A DNA stretch of 64,000 bases. Origin: Microbacterium sp. LWO14-1.2. GTDB lineage: Bacteria > Actinomycetota > Actinomycetes > Actinomycetales > Microbacteriaceae. The DNA lies in contig NZ_CP151633.1 of assembly GCF_038397715.1 (NCBI RefSeq), forward strand, positions 186,001 through 250,000, read 5' to 3'. A program made the translations under genes and the position numbers. How positions within the stretch are numbered: position 1 is the stretch's first letter; every line of letters starts with the position of its first letter. The notes beneath the pieces are model-generated. The model worked only from the letters and a program-made list of their open reading frames with translations. It was not told where the DNA came from and searched no databases. Positions 7,676 through 16,173 of the stretch are shown here, in pieces.

Positions 7676-8952
7676 CCTCGCGAGAACCCGTCCTGCTGAG
7701 CGAGCCGCCGGCATTCTGCCGAGATCGTCTCGTCCACGCATGGGTCGTCATCAAGGCCGTGTCGGATGCCGGCGACGCGGTGTGGAGCATCGCGCTCGCG
7801 TGGACGGCGGTACAGATCGCCTCGCCTGCGGCGGCCGGACTCATCGTCGCCGCGGGAACGGTGCCCAGGGCCGTCATCCTCCTGTATGGAGGTGTGATCG
7901 CCGACCGGGCGGATCCGCGACTGGTGATGATGCTCTGCAACGGTGCGCGGATCGTCGTTCTCCTGGGCGCTGCGCTCTGGGTGGTCGCCACGCCGCCCAC
8001 GGTCGGCGTGCTTCTGGCGGCCGCGATCGCGTTCGGCGTGTGCGATGCGCTGTACGAGCCGTCGGCCGCCACCATCGGACGGCAGCTCGTGCGTGCCTCG
8101 GACCTGCCCTCGTACAGCGCGATGTCGCAGACCGCGTCGAGGCTGGGCACGATGGCCGGCGCGGCGGCCGGCGGCAGCCTCGTGGCGTGGTCGGGTCTCG
8201 CTGGCAGCGCAAGCGCCGACGTACTCACCTTCGCGCTCGTCGTCGCGTTCATCGCGATCTGGCTGCGACCTCGTTTCCGTCTCGCGAGAGTCGAGCGGGA
8301 GTCGGCTCTTCGCGGTGTCGCCCACAGCTTCACGCATCTCGGCTCGCACCCGACGACACGCACCCTCGTGATCGCGCTGTCGGGGCTCAACCTCGCGGTC
8401 GGTCCCGCTGTCGGAATCGGACTCGCGCTCCGTGCGCACGATGAGGGGTGGGGTGCGCAGGCCGTCGGGCTCTTCGAGGCGCTGTTGGGTCTCGGCGCGG
8501 CCGTGGGAGCCGCCAGTGTGCTGCGTTGGCGTCCGCGCCGCGAGGCCCGCGCGGGGTTCTGCGCCCTCGCCGTGCAGGGCGGCGCCATCGTCGCCCTCGG
8601 AGTCGGCCAGATCTGGATGGTCGGCGCCGCAGCGTTCGCGATCGGAGCGACCGCGGGGTACGCATCCGTGCTGCTCAGCGCCACGTTCGCGGCCACGGTC
8701 GACACCGCCTACCTGGGTCGCATGAGTTCGCTCACCCGGCTGGGCGACGACTGTCTGATGCCTCTCGCGATGGCGGCATTCGGAGCGCTCGCATCGGCGA
8801 CGGCGATCTGGGTGCCGTTCGCCGCCTACGGCGCTGCCATGTCGATGCTCATGGTGCTGCCGCTGAGCAACCCCTCCTTCCGGCGCCTGACCCTGCGCGG
8901 GAACTCTCCCCGGCCCGACGGTGTAGAGAGTCGCGACGACGCCCGCCGCTAG
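7672..8952 (+). CDS. MFS transporter (exporter-like)
   Basis: A 426-residue major facilitator with about twelve helices. The GGVIADRADPRLVMM segment is the MFS motif A between helices 2 and 3, and SYSAMSQTASRLGTMAGAAAGG resembles the helix 4-5 region of small-molecule exporters in the EntS/MFS_3 group. The ATG at 7672 overlaps the stop of the ArsR-like regulator and gives a normal cytoplasmic N-terminus. Position in a two-gene operon with a repressor-type regulator suggests inducible efflux of a drug or metabolite; the substrate is unknown. Confidence 0.85.
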   Translation: MTSREPVLLSEPPAFCRDRLVHAWVVIKAVSDAGDAVWSIALAWTAVQIASPAAAGLIVAAGTVPRAVILLYGGVIADRADPRLVMMLCNGARIVVLLGAALWVVATPPTVGVLLAAAIAFGVCDALYEPSAATIGRQLVRASDLPSYSAMSQTASRLGTMAGAAAGGSLVAWSGLAGSASADVLTFALVVAFIAIWLRPRFRLARVERESALRGVAHSFTHLGSHPTTRTLVIALSGLNLAVGPAVGIGLALRAHDEGWGAQAVGLFEALLGLGAAVGAASVLRWRPRREARAGFCALAVQGGAIVALGVGQIWMVGAAAFAIGATAGYASVLLSATFAATVDTAYLGRMSSLTRLGDDCLMPLAMAAFGALASATAIWVPFAAYGAAMSMLMVLPLSNPSFRRLTLRGNSPRPDGVESRDDARR

Positions 8953-8962
8953 AGTCGTCGGC

Positions 8963-10294
8963 ATGAGCAGTGCCGCCACCGATACGACCGCCCGCGCGAT
9001 ACCGGTCGGACGCGATCTCACTCTCGACCTCGCCCGCGTCGTCTGCGTGGTGCTGGTCGTGTTCGTGCACATCCTCTTCACGGGGGTGGGGCGGGCGCCC
9101 GACGGCTCGCTGCTGATCGAGCGGACCGTCGAGGCGCAGCCCTGGTTCAGCGCAGCGACGTGGGTCGCGAACATCATGCCGCTCTTCTTCGTCGTCGGCG
9201 GCTATGCGGCACGTGCCGGGTGGCGCTCCGCGCAGCGCCGCGGGGAGAGCGCCGACTCGTTCGTTCGCGTGCGCCTGGCTCGTCTCGCTCGTCCTGCCGT
9301 GCCGCTGTTCGTCTTCTTCACGGTCGCGCTGGGCGCCGTGCGCCTGCTGGGCGTCGACCCCGCGCTCGTCGATGTCGTCGCGGTCGGCGTCGGCTCGCCG
9401 CTGTGGTTCCTCGCCGCCTACCTGATCGTGCAGGCGGCCGCACCGACGATGATGCGCCTGCACGAGAAGTACGGCGCGCGCGTGCTGCTCGTGCTGCTCG
9501 GCCTCGCTCTGCTCGTCGACGGGTTCCGCTACATCGTGGTCGGCGGTCTGCTCGGCATCCAACCCGTGCCTCCCGAGGGGTACGGCGCCGGGCAGGAGCT
9601 CTTCGGGGTGCCGAACATCGTGTTCGTCTGGCTGTTCGCGCAGCAGGTCGGCTTCTTCCTCTTCGACGGCTGGTTCTCGCGACGGTCGTGGTGGCAGCTC
9701 GTGCTCGTCATGACCGGCGGGTATCTGGCGCTGTGGGGCCTCGTCTCGCTCGACGGCTACTCGTGGAGCATGCTCGGTAATCAGTGGCCGCCGACCACGC
9801 CGATGGCGGTCCTCGCGGTGATCCAGGCGGCAGGTCTCACCCTGCTGCACAGACCCCTCACCGCGTTGATGGAGACCCGGGCCGCGCAGGGCGTGGTGTT
9901 CGTCGTCGGCTCACGCCTCATGACCATCTACCTCTGGCACCTGACGGTCATCATGATCCTGATCGGGATCGAGCTGCTGCTTCCGATGCCGATGCCCGCG
10001 CCGGGCAGCGCGGTCTGGTGGTGGACGCGACCGCTCTTCCTGCTGGTCGTCCTGGCCGTCGTCTGGGCGGCGTCGCTGTGGCTCGTGCGGTTCGAGGCGG
10101 CGCCGGGCCCCGGCATCCCCCGGTTCCCCGGGATGCGGATCTGCGTGGTCGCCGTCCTGGTGTTCATCGCCCCGATCATCGCGATCACGACGTACGGGCT
10201 GGATTTTCCGCTCGCCGCGCTCTCGCTGGCGTGCACGGTCGTCGCGCTCTGGCTCACGGGCTCGACGCGGGCGACCGGACGGCCGAACACCTAG
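8963..10294 (+). CDS. Acyltransferase family 3 (OafA-like) membrane protein
   Basis: A 443-residue membrane protein with about ten helices. It starts with LTLDLARVVCVVLVVFVHIL, matching the acyltransferase-3 opening with its conserved Arg and catalytic-type His in helix 1, and later has PLFFVVGGYAARAGW. Members transfer acyl groups to sugars or other cell-surface molecules. The start follows the MFS stop by 10 nt, so it may be co-transcribed, and the operon ends at the hairpin at 10344-10373. The acceptor is unknown. Confidence 0.82.
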   Translation: MSSAATDTTARAIPVGRDLTLDLARVVCVVLVVFVHILFTGVGRAPDGSLLIERTVEAQPWFSAATWVANIMPLFFVVGGYAARAGWRSAQRRGESADSFVRVRLARLARPAVPLFVFFTVALGAVRLLGVDPALVDVVAVGVGSPLWFLAAYLIVQAAAPTMMRLHEKYGARVLLVLLGLALLVDGFRYIVVGGLLGIQPVPPEGYGAGQELFGVPNIVFVWLFAQQVGFFLFDGWFSRRSWWQLVLVMTGGYLALWGLVSLDGYSWSMLGNQWPPTTPMAVLAVIQAAGLTLLHRPLTALMETRAAQGVVFVVGSRLMTIYLWHLTVIMILIGIELLLPMPMPAPGSAVWWWTRPLFLLVVLAVVWAASLWLVRFEAAPGPGIPRFPGMRICVVAVLVFIAPIIAITTYGLDFPLAALSLACTVVALWLTGSTRATGRPNT

Positions 10295-10343
10295 CTCGCG
10301 CTCGGAGCCGGCGTTCGTCGGGCGGCTCGGGATCCGGAAACGA

Positions 10344-10373
10344 CGAAAGCCCTCGGAGAACCGAGGGCTTTCG
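10344..10373. terminator. Hairpin terminator between the acyltransferase gene and tRNA-Glu
   Basis: CGAAAGCCCTCGG pairs with its complement across an AGAA loop, giving a 13-bp stem. It lies 50 nt past the acyltransferase stop and 10 nt beyond the 3' end of the oppositely oriented tRNA-Glu gene, so it can serve both. Confidence 0.8.
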
Positions 10374-10382
10374 CGTGTTGTG

Positions 10383-10455
10383 TGACCCCAGCGGGATTCG
10401 AACCCGCGTTACCGCCGTGAGAGGGCGGCGTACTAGGCCGCTATACGATGGGGCC
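10383..10455 (-). tRNA. tRNA-Glu (anticodon CTC)
   Basis: The 73-nt cloverleaf has the acceptor GGCCCCA paired with TGGGGTC (with one G-T pair) and discriminator A. The anticodon arm GCCGC-CCTCTCA-CGGCGG-like region exposes CTC, and the T arm carries GGTTCGAATCC. CCA is not encoded. Confidence 0.95.
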
Positions 10456-10607
10456 GTCTTGCGGAGCGTTTCCGTCCCGCGACAACCGTTCAAGTATGCC
10501 ACGGCGATTCTCACTGCGCCAAATCGAGGCCGGAGGGAGCGGGATCCCGGGCGTGGCGGGCTGTCAAGCCGTTTGCGAGACCGATCGGAACGGAGTTGAC
10601 TCGGCTC

Positions 10608-11246
10608 ATGCGCGTCACGAAATTCGAACATGCCGCTCTCCGCATCGACAAGGGCGATGACGTCCTGCTGATCGATCCTGGTTCCTTCACCAGCCCCCTC
10701 GACGACCTCAGCGGTCTCGTCGCCGTCGTCCTCACACACGAACATCCCGACCACTGGACGCCCGAGCACCTGGACCGCATCCTGCGCGCCGCACCAGGCA
10801 CGCCGATCTTCGGCCCTGCCGGAGTCGCGAAGGCGGCCGAGGGGTACGACATCACCGTGGTCGCTCCGGGCGATACCGTGACGGCCGGACCGTTCGAGCT
10901 GCGTTTCTTCGGCGGCACGCACGAGGTCATCCACTCGTCGCTGCCCGTGCCCGAGAACGTGGGCGTGCTCGTGGACGGCGAGTTCTACTATCCCGGCGAC
11001 TCGTACGCGGTGCCCGAGGGCGTCGAGGTGGGAACGCTCGCCGCTCCCCTCGGCGCGCCGTGGCTGAAGATCGGCGAGGCCATGGACTACGTGCTCGCGG
11101 TCAAGCCGCGCCGCGCGTTCGGCACGCACGACATGACCCTGTCGGTCGCTGGCAAGTCCATGCACCGCGACCGCCTGAAGTGGGCGACCGAGCAGAACGG
11201 CGGCGAGTTCTTCGCACTCGAGCCGAACGACTCGCTCGACCTCTGA
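10608..11246 (+). CDS. MBL-fold metallo-hydrolase
   Basis: A 212-residue compact metallo-beta-lactamase-fold protein. The metal motif THEHPDHW (His44, His46, Asp48, His49) is intact, FYYPGDSY supplies the bridging Asp and FGTHD the distal His. It resembles the short UlaG-like/YtnP-like branch, which lacks an extra domain. ATG 10608 is preferred over a TTG at 10596, because GGAACGGAG directly abuts the TTG. The gene is divergent from tRNA-Glu and followed 2 nt later by an aminoglycoside phosphotransferase-like gene. The substrate is unknown. Confidence 0.82.
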   Translation: MRVTKFEHAALRIDKGDDVLLIDPGSFTSPLDDLSGLVAVVLTHEHPDHWTPEHLDRILRAAPGTPIFGPAGVAKAAEGYDITVVAPGDTVTAGPFELRFFGGTHEVIHSSLPVPENVGVLVDGEFYYPGDSYAVPEGVEVGTLAAPLGAPWLKIGEAMDYVLAVKPRRAFGTHDMTLSVAGKSMHRDRLKWATEQNGGEFFALEPNDSLDL

Positions 11247-11248
11247 CG

Positions 11249-12133
11249 GTGGCGGACTCCCCCGCCGCCGAACGCCGCATCGACGAGGACGACGTTCGCG
11301 CGCTTCTGCGCGCTCAGAAGGACTCGGCGCGGCTCGCGGATCTCCCGCTGAGGAAGGTCGCAGAGGGCTGGGACAACGCGATCTGGCGACTCGGCGACGA
11401 GCTCGCCGTGCGGGTCCCCAGGCGGGCGCTCGCCTCGTCGCTGATCCGACACGAGCAGCGAGCGCTTCCGATACTGGGTCCGCGTCTGGCCGAGCTCGGG
11501 ATCCGCACCCCGGAGCCCTTGGTCCACGGTGCGCCGACCGAGGCCTTCCCCTGGCCCTGGTCGGTCGTTCCGTGGATCGACGGCACTCCTGCTCTCGGGC
11601 TGGGGATACGCGCCCATACTTCGTGGGCGCCGGACCTGGCCCGGGCCCTCGGCGCCCTGCATCGGTCCGCGCCCGCCGACGCGCCGCGGAACCCGGTGCG
11701 CGGCGTGCCGCTCGCGGTGCGAGACCGGGCGATGCGGACGCGGCTCGCGCGGCTCGACGAGACGGAGCCGATGCAATCGGCATGGGATGCCGGAGTCGCC
11801 GCCGCTCCGGCATCCGAGACGGTCTGGATCCACGGCGATCTGCACCCCGGCAACGTCCTCCTGGCGAGCGGATCTCTCGCCGCGCTCATCGACTTCGGCG
11901 ACGTCACCTCCGGCGACCCCGCCTACGACCTCGCGGCGAGCTGGCTCCTCTTCGATCCCGAGGGCCGCTCGGCGTTCGTCGCCGCCGCGGCGGGGCGATA
12001 CGACGACGACACGTGGGTGCGCGCTCGCGCCTGGGCGGCGTACCTGACGGCGGTCTTCCTCACCGAGAGCGACGATCGGCCCGCGCTGCGCGCTCTCGGT
12101 GAGCGCGCAGCGCGCGAGCTCGCGTCCTCCTGA
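11249..12133 (+). CDS. APH-family (aminoglycoside phosphotransferase-like) kinase
   Basis: A 294-residue protein kinase-like phosphotransferase. The Brenner motif HGDLHPGN (195-202) holds the catalytic Asp and metal-binding Asn, and LIDFGD (213-218) is the DFG-like metal motif. ELAVRVPRR near residue 55 fits the nucleotide-binding strand. GTG 11249 begins 2 nt after the MBL-fold gene stop. The family covers antibiotic kinases, macrolide kinases and kinases of sugars and small metabolites, so no resistance should be inferred from sequence alone. It converges with pepN. Confidence 0.83.
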   Translation: MADSPAAERRIDEDDVRALLRAQKDSARLADLPLRKVAEGWDNAIWRLGDELAVRVPRRALASSLIRHEQRALPILGPRLAELGIRTPEPLVHGAPTEAFPWPWSVVPWIDGTPALGLGIRAHTSWAPDLARALGALHRSAPADAPRNPVRGVPLAVRDRAMRTRLARLDETEPMQSAWDAGVAAAPASETVWIHGDLHPGNVLLASGSLAALIDFGDVTSGDPAYDLAASWLLFDPEGRSAFVAAAAGRYDDDTWVRARAWAAYLTAVFLTESDDRPALRALGERAARELASS

Positions 12134-12137
12134 GCGG

Positions 12138-14615
12138 CTACTGGGCTGCGCGCACGCGGAGATCGCGAGCGAGGTGATCGCGCTGCTCCGCGACGATCCG
12201 CCGCAGCGCCGCCGGAGCGTCGGTGTTCTGCGCGAGCCATCCGTCCACCGGCTCGAGCGAGTCCGCGGCCGGGAACATCCCGACGACCAGACGCTGCGCC
12301 AGCTCGATGCTCCTCGTCCGCCAGACGTCGGCGATGCGCGCGAAGTACTCGTCGTCGAAGCCGGCGATGAGGTCGCGGCGGCCTCCGGCGCGGAAGCCGC
12401 CGATCTCGGCATCCAGGTGATCGTTGCTCAGCGATTCATCGTCCCACGCCGTGCGCCACGCCTGCGCGCGAACCGGGGCCTCCGGTCGCGATGCCCTGGC
12501 GCGGCGGGCGGCCGTGCGGCCGCTGCCGGTGTCGTCGGCCTCTGCTTCGCGATCGATGTCGGCGAGGTCGGCGTGCCCGGTCGTGGCGAGTCCGGTGAGC
12601 AACTGCCAGCGGAGATCCGGGTCGACGGAGAGGCCCTCGGGCGCTCCGCCGTCGAGGATTCCCCGCACCTCGACGTGCCGGACGTCGTCGAAGGCGGATG
12701 CCGCGGCGAGGGCGCGCGCCCAGGAGAGCTGCGCGTCGCTGCCGGGCTCGGCAAGCTGCAGGGCACTCCACGTCGCCTCCACCCACAGCCGCTGCTCGTC
12801 GCCGCGACGATCGTCGGCGACGAAGTGACGGATGGCGAAGGCCGCGTTGGCGAGCACGCCCACGAGGAGGCCGATGTTCGACTCGGCCGGAGCGTGGGCC
12901 CGGACGATCGCGGTGTACCGCGAGGCGGCCAGCTCGCCGTCGCGCGTGGCGTTCCACAGCGACGACCACACGAGAGCACGGGCCAGCGGGTCCTCGATCA
13001 TCGACAGGGATTCCTCGACCGTGGCGAGGGAGCGCTCGTCGAGACGCACCTTCGCGTAGGTCAGGTCGTCGTCGTTCACGAGGACGAGGTCGGCCTCCGC
13101 GAGTTCGACCTCGGTGCGCTCATCGGAGATGTCGAGGGAGATCTGGTCCCGCCGCACGATGCGATCGTCGACGCGGTCGTACAGACCGATCCGCAGGCGA
13201 TGCGGCCGTGGATCCTGCTGCACGAGCACCGGGCTGTCGCCCGAGCGGTCGAGCCGGAGCGTGGACAGGCCGGTGGTCTGCAACCACGCGCGTGACCACT
13301 CGGTCATGTCGCGGCCGGAGACGGCGCTGAGCTGCACGAGGAAGTCGTCGAGCGTGGTGTTGCCGTAGGCGTTGGCCGCGAAGTACCGTCGCGCGCCCTC
13401 GAAGAACGCCTCGTCGCCCACGAATGCCACGAGTTGCTTGAGCACCGCAGCGCCCTTGGCGTAGGTGATGCCGTCGAAGTTGAGCTTCGCCGCCTCGAGG
13501 TCGGTGATGTCGGCGACGATCGGATGCGTGGTGGGCAGCTGGTCCTGCTGATACGCCCACGCCTTGCGGCTCGCGGCGAACTTCACCCACGCGTCATGGA
13601 ACCGGGTCGCCACCGCCGAGGCATGCGCGCCCATGTAATCGGCGAACGACTCCTTGAGCCACAGGTCGTCCCACCACTTCATGGTCACGAGGTCGCCGAA
13701 CCACATATGAGCCATCTCGTGCAGGATCGTATTGGCCCTGGCGGCTCGCTGGGCGTCGGTCGCCGCGCCGCGCGACAGGTACGACTCGGTGAAGGTCACG
13801 AGCCCGGGGTTCTCCATGGCGCCGAGGTTGTACTCCGGAACGAAGATCTGGTCGTACTTGCCCCACGGGTACGGGAAGGCGAAGGCATCCGTGAAGAAGT
13901 CCAGGCCCTGCCGCGTGATCTCGAGGATCTCGTCGGATTCGAGGTACTGCGCGAGCGATTGGCGGACGAACACGCCGAGCGCGATGCTCTGGTCGTCGCG
14001 CTGCCATGCGCCGTCGACCTTCGTGTACGGGCCGGCCGCGACCGACGTGATGTAGCTCGAGATCGGAAGCGTGGGGGCGAACTCCACGCGCTGCACTCCG
14101 ACGCCCACGTCGACGGAGGACGCCGACTGGTTCGACAGCACCTGCCACCCGGCCGGCGCATCGACGACGAACGTGTACGACGCCTTGAGGTCGGGCTGCT
14201 CGAAGCACGCCATCACCCGTCGGGAATCGGCCGGTTCGTACTGGGTGTAGAGGTAGGTGAGCCCGTCGGCGGGGTCGTGGAACCGGTGCAGCCCCTCGCC
14301 GGAGCGGCTGTACGCGCCCGTGCCTTCGACGCGCACCACGTTGTCGGCGGCGAGATCGGAGAGCCGGATTCGAGCACCGTCGTAGTCGATGTCGCGCTCC
14401 TCGCCGTTGACGACGAGGCGATCGACGGAGAGCCCGATGAAGTCCAGCCAGGTCGACTCGTCCGTCGAGGAGAACTCGAGCGTCGTCGTGGTCGGGAAAC
14501 CCGGGCGAGCCCGCTCGGGTGCGCCCGTCAGATCGAGCTCGACGCGGATGCCGCGCACGGTGATCGCCGCGGATCGCGCGGCGGTCTCCTCGCGGGTGAG
14601 GTTGGCTGTGTCCAT
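12138..14615 (-). CDS. pepN: Aminopeptidase N (M1 family zinc metallopeptidase)
   Basis: An 825-residue cytoplasmic aminopeptidase that removes N-terminal residues from peptides. The exopeptidase motif GAMENPG and the zinc site HEMAHMWFGD, with the third ligand Glu in LWLKESFADYMG 18 residues on, are intact near residues 265-325. The ERAP1-like C-terminal helical domain is present and the length matches actinobacterial PepN. The gene follows topoisomerase IB on the same strand after 68 nt containing a strong hairpin, so it probably has its own promoter. Confidence 0.95.
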   Translation of the reverse strand: MDTANLTREETAARSAAITVRGIRVELDLTGAPERARPGFPTTTTLEFSSTDESTWLDFIGLSVDRLVVNGEERDIDYDGARIRLSDLAADNVVRVEGTGAYSRSGEGLHRFHDPADGLTYLYTQYEPADSRRVMACFEQPDLKASYTFVVDAPAGWQVLSNQSASSVDVGVGVQRVEFAPTLPISSYITSVAAGPYTKVDGAWQRDDQSIALGVFVRQSLAQYLESDEILEITRQGLDFFTDAFAFPYPWGKYDQIFVPEYNLGAMENPGLVTFTESYLSRGAATDAQRAARANTILHEMAHMWFGDLVTMKWWDDLWLKESFADYMGAHASAVATRFHDAWVKFAASRKAWAYQQDQLPTTHPIVADITDLEAAKLNFDGITYAKGAAVLKQLVAFVGDEAFFEGARRYFAANAYGNTTLDDFLVQLSAVSGRDMTEWSRAWLQTTGLSTLRLDRSGDSPVLVQQDPRPHRLRIGLYDRVDDRIVRRDQISLDISDERTEVELAEADLVLVNDDDLTYAKVRLDERSLATVEESLSMIEDPLARALVWSSLWNATRDGELAASRYTAIVRAHAPAESNIGLLVGVLANAAFAIRHFVADDRRGDEQRLWVEATWSALQLAEPGSDAQLSWARALAAASAFDDVRHVEVRGILDGGAPEGLSVDPDLRWQLLTGLATTGHADLADIDREAEADDTGSGRTAARRARASRPEAPVRAQAWRTAWDDESLSNDHLDAEIGGFRAGGRRDLIAGFDDEYFARIADVWRTRSIELAQRLVVGMFPAADSLEPVDGWLAQNTDAPAALRRIVAEQRDHLARDLRVRAAQ

Positions 14616-14641
14616 GGCTCCATCCTGTCATCCGGCCTCGC

Positions 14642-14660
14642 CTCGGCCGCCCCGGCCGAG
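14642..14660 (-). terminator. Short GC hairpin between topoisomerase IB and pepN
   Basis: CTCGGCCG and its complement form an 8-bp stem with a 3-nt loop (14642-14660), 23 nt past the topoisomerase stop. There is no T-run. It may end the topoisomerase message. Confidence 0.4.
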
Positions 14661-14683
14661 CAGGCGCGGGCGTCCGACGGTGA

Positions 14684-15643
14684 TCACTTGCCGAGCAGTC
14701 GTCTGATCGCGGTCTCCGGAGATACCGAGAGATCGAGGGTTCGACCGCGTGCGTAGAGACGGAACACCCGCGGGTCGATATAGCTGTTGCGGGCGACGGC
14801 GATCGTGTTGCCCAGGGCGGACGCCGTCGCCTGCACGGCGAGCCGCTCCGCCTTGCGGCGCTCGTTCTTGCCCTCGAGCGGACCGATCCGCGCGAGGGCG
14901 TCGGCCGCGAGGATCGTCCCGTGCAGCGTGCGGAAGTCCTTGGCGGTGAACGCCGCCCCGGCGACCTCCCGCAGGTACGCGTTGATCTCGTTCGACGTCA
15001 GCCGCACGCGTCGGCGGCCCTTGCGATACGCGAGCAGCGTCGCTCGCGGAGAGCCCACCGCGAACTCCGACAGCGCCTCGGCGAGCGGCCCGTCGGTGAT
15101 CTCGATCGACGCGAGCTGCTTGCTCTTCGCGGGGAACTCGAGCGCCACCGTGTTCCCGTCGATCCGCACGTCGCGGCGACGGAGAGTGCTCAGGCCCCGA
15201 CTTCCGTGCTTGACGAGATAGCGCTCCGAGCCGATCCGCAGAGCTCCGTCGTCGAGCAGACGGAAGGCGACGGCGAGAGCGCGCTCCTTCGACAGCCCCG
15301 GTTCGCCGATCGCGCGGGTCACCCGTCGGCGGGCCGACGGCAGGGCAGCCGCGAGGCGGAGCGCTCTGGCGAACTTGCGCTGGTCGCGCCCCGCGCGCCA
15401 CAGCGGGTGATAGAGGTACTGGCGACGGCCGGCGTCATCGGTGCCGACGGCCTGGATGTGCGCCAACGGATCGGCCGCGATCCAGACATCGGTCCAGCGC
15501 GGCGGGATCACCAGATCCTGGATGCGTTCACGGTCGGCCTCGGCGACCGGCTGGTCTCCGGCATCGAGATAGCGGAACCCCGACCCCGAACGCACACGAC
15601 GGATACCCGGCTCCTCCCCCGGAACCACTCGTGTCAGCGCCAT
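14684..15643 (-). CDS. Type IB DNA topoisomerase
   Basis: A 319-residue poxvirus-like bacterial topoisomerase IB that relaxes supercoils through a 3'-phosphotyrosyl link. The N-terminal block IPPRWTDVWIAADPLAHIQA, the catalytic KDFRTLHGT helix and the ARNSYIDPRVF motif with the nucleophile near Tyr288 are present. ATG 15643 is supported by GGGGAGG seven bases upstream; the open frame beyond it is shadow sequence. It is divergent from the bacteriocin locus, with a 243-nt intergenic region. Confidence 0.92.
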   Translation of the reverse strand: MALTRVVPGEEPGIRRVRSGSGFRYLDAGDQPVAEADRERIQDLVIPPRWTDVWIAADPLAHIQAVGTDDAGRRQYLYHPLWRAGRDQRKFARALRLAAALPSARRRVTRAIGEPGLSKERALAVAFRLLDDGALRIGSERYLVKHGSRGLSTLRRRDVRIDGNTVALEFPAKSKQLASIEITDGPLAEALSEFAVGSPRATLLAYRKGRRRVRLTSNEINAYLREVAGAAFTAKDFRTLHGTILAADALARIGPLEGKNERRKAERLAVQATASALGNTIAVARNSYIDPRVFRLYARGRTLDLSVSPETAIRRLLGK

Positions 15644-15790
15644 GCGCAGCCTCCCCTGATCGGTCGTCTCGGCACGGTACCGACGATGCCCGACGCCACC
15701 GCGTGCGCAAAGGGCGTGGCGTCGGATGCGGGCGATCTGATAGTGCGCTCGCGCCTCCCTCCTGGACACATGACGGCACTCGGAAGCTCC

Positions 15791-15802
15791 GGTCGATCGA
15801 CC
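15791..15802. promoter_or_regulatory. Perfect 12-bp palindrome upstream of the bacteriocin precursor
   Basis: GGTCGATCGACC is its own reverse complement and lies 84 nt before the precursor start, in the region between topoisomerase IB and the bacteriocin operon. It is a candidate regulator site. I see no convincing promoter hexamers; TGGGCA (15812-15817) and TCATAT (15835-15840), 17 nt apart, are the best pair. Confidence 0.35.
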
Positions 15803-15886
15803 TAGGGCGCATGGGCACCGCGGCGCCACGATGTTCATATCGGGCGGAGCCCGGAACAGATCACCCGTCTCCGAGAAGAGGAAGCC

Positions 15887-16171
15887 ATGAATCACTCACC
15901 AATCGCGACGCGCGCGTCGCGCCGCACGATCGCCGTCGCCGTCATCCTCGGTACCGCTGGGCTCGTCGCCGCCGGCGTCAGCACGGCATACATCGCCGGC
16001 ATGTTCGGCCTCTCCACGGCGGTGGCGTCGCAGATCGTCAACGGAATCATGGTGGGTGGGGCAGTACTCGGGATCGCGCTGGCTGTCGCATCGGGAGGAC
16101 TCGCCGCGGTCGTCGTCGCCACCGCACGCTGGGCGATCTCGGCCTGGGGCAAGAAGGCGGCGATCGCCTGA
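15887..16171 (+). CDS. Circular bacteriocin precursor (AS-48/circularin A/uberolysin type)
   Basis: A 94-residue precursor with no Asp or Glu. Residues 1-34 look like a signal-type leader: Arg12-Arg13, a hydrophobic stretch and STA at 32-34. The core begins IAGMFGLSTAVASQIVNGI (36-54) and ends SAWGKKAAIA. This parallels circularin A (VAGALGVQTAAATTIVN opening, IASIASGGAG) and enterocin AS-48 (TAVGSGGLS, IKAYLKK, VIAW end): the VASGGL at 67-72, the Arg-x2-Ile-x2-Ala spacing and the Lys pair align. The mature ring would be 59 or 60 residues with net charge about +3. AGAGGAAG supports the start. Such peptides are head-to-tail cyclised, membrane-permeabilising and active on Gram-positives. The SpoIIM/DUF95 gene 2 nt downstream strongly supports the call. 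Confidence 0.87.
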   Translation: MNHSPIATRASRRTIAVAVILGTAGLVAAGVSTAYIAGMFGLSTAVASQIVNGIMVGGAVLGIALAVASGGLAAVVVATARWAISAWGKKAAIA

Positions 16172-16173
16172 CG

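Noticed and set aside
7264..9177. A 637-codon minus-strand frame over the ArsR and MFS genes
   Set aside because: It is low-complexity and antisense to two well-supported genes with an ATGA overlap.
11249..12133. Aminoglycoside resistance gene
   Set aside because: The APH fold is shared by many non-resistance kinases, and neither sequence nor context points to an antibiotic substrate.
15887..16171. Holin or generic small membrane protein
   Set aside because: There are no phage genes nearby. The SGG and Lys-pair pattern of circular bacteriocins and the DUF95 neighbour explain it better.
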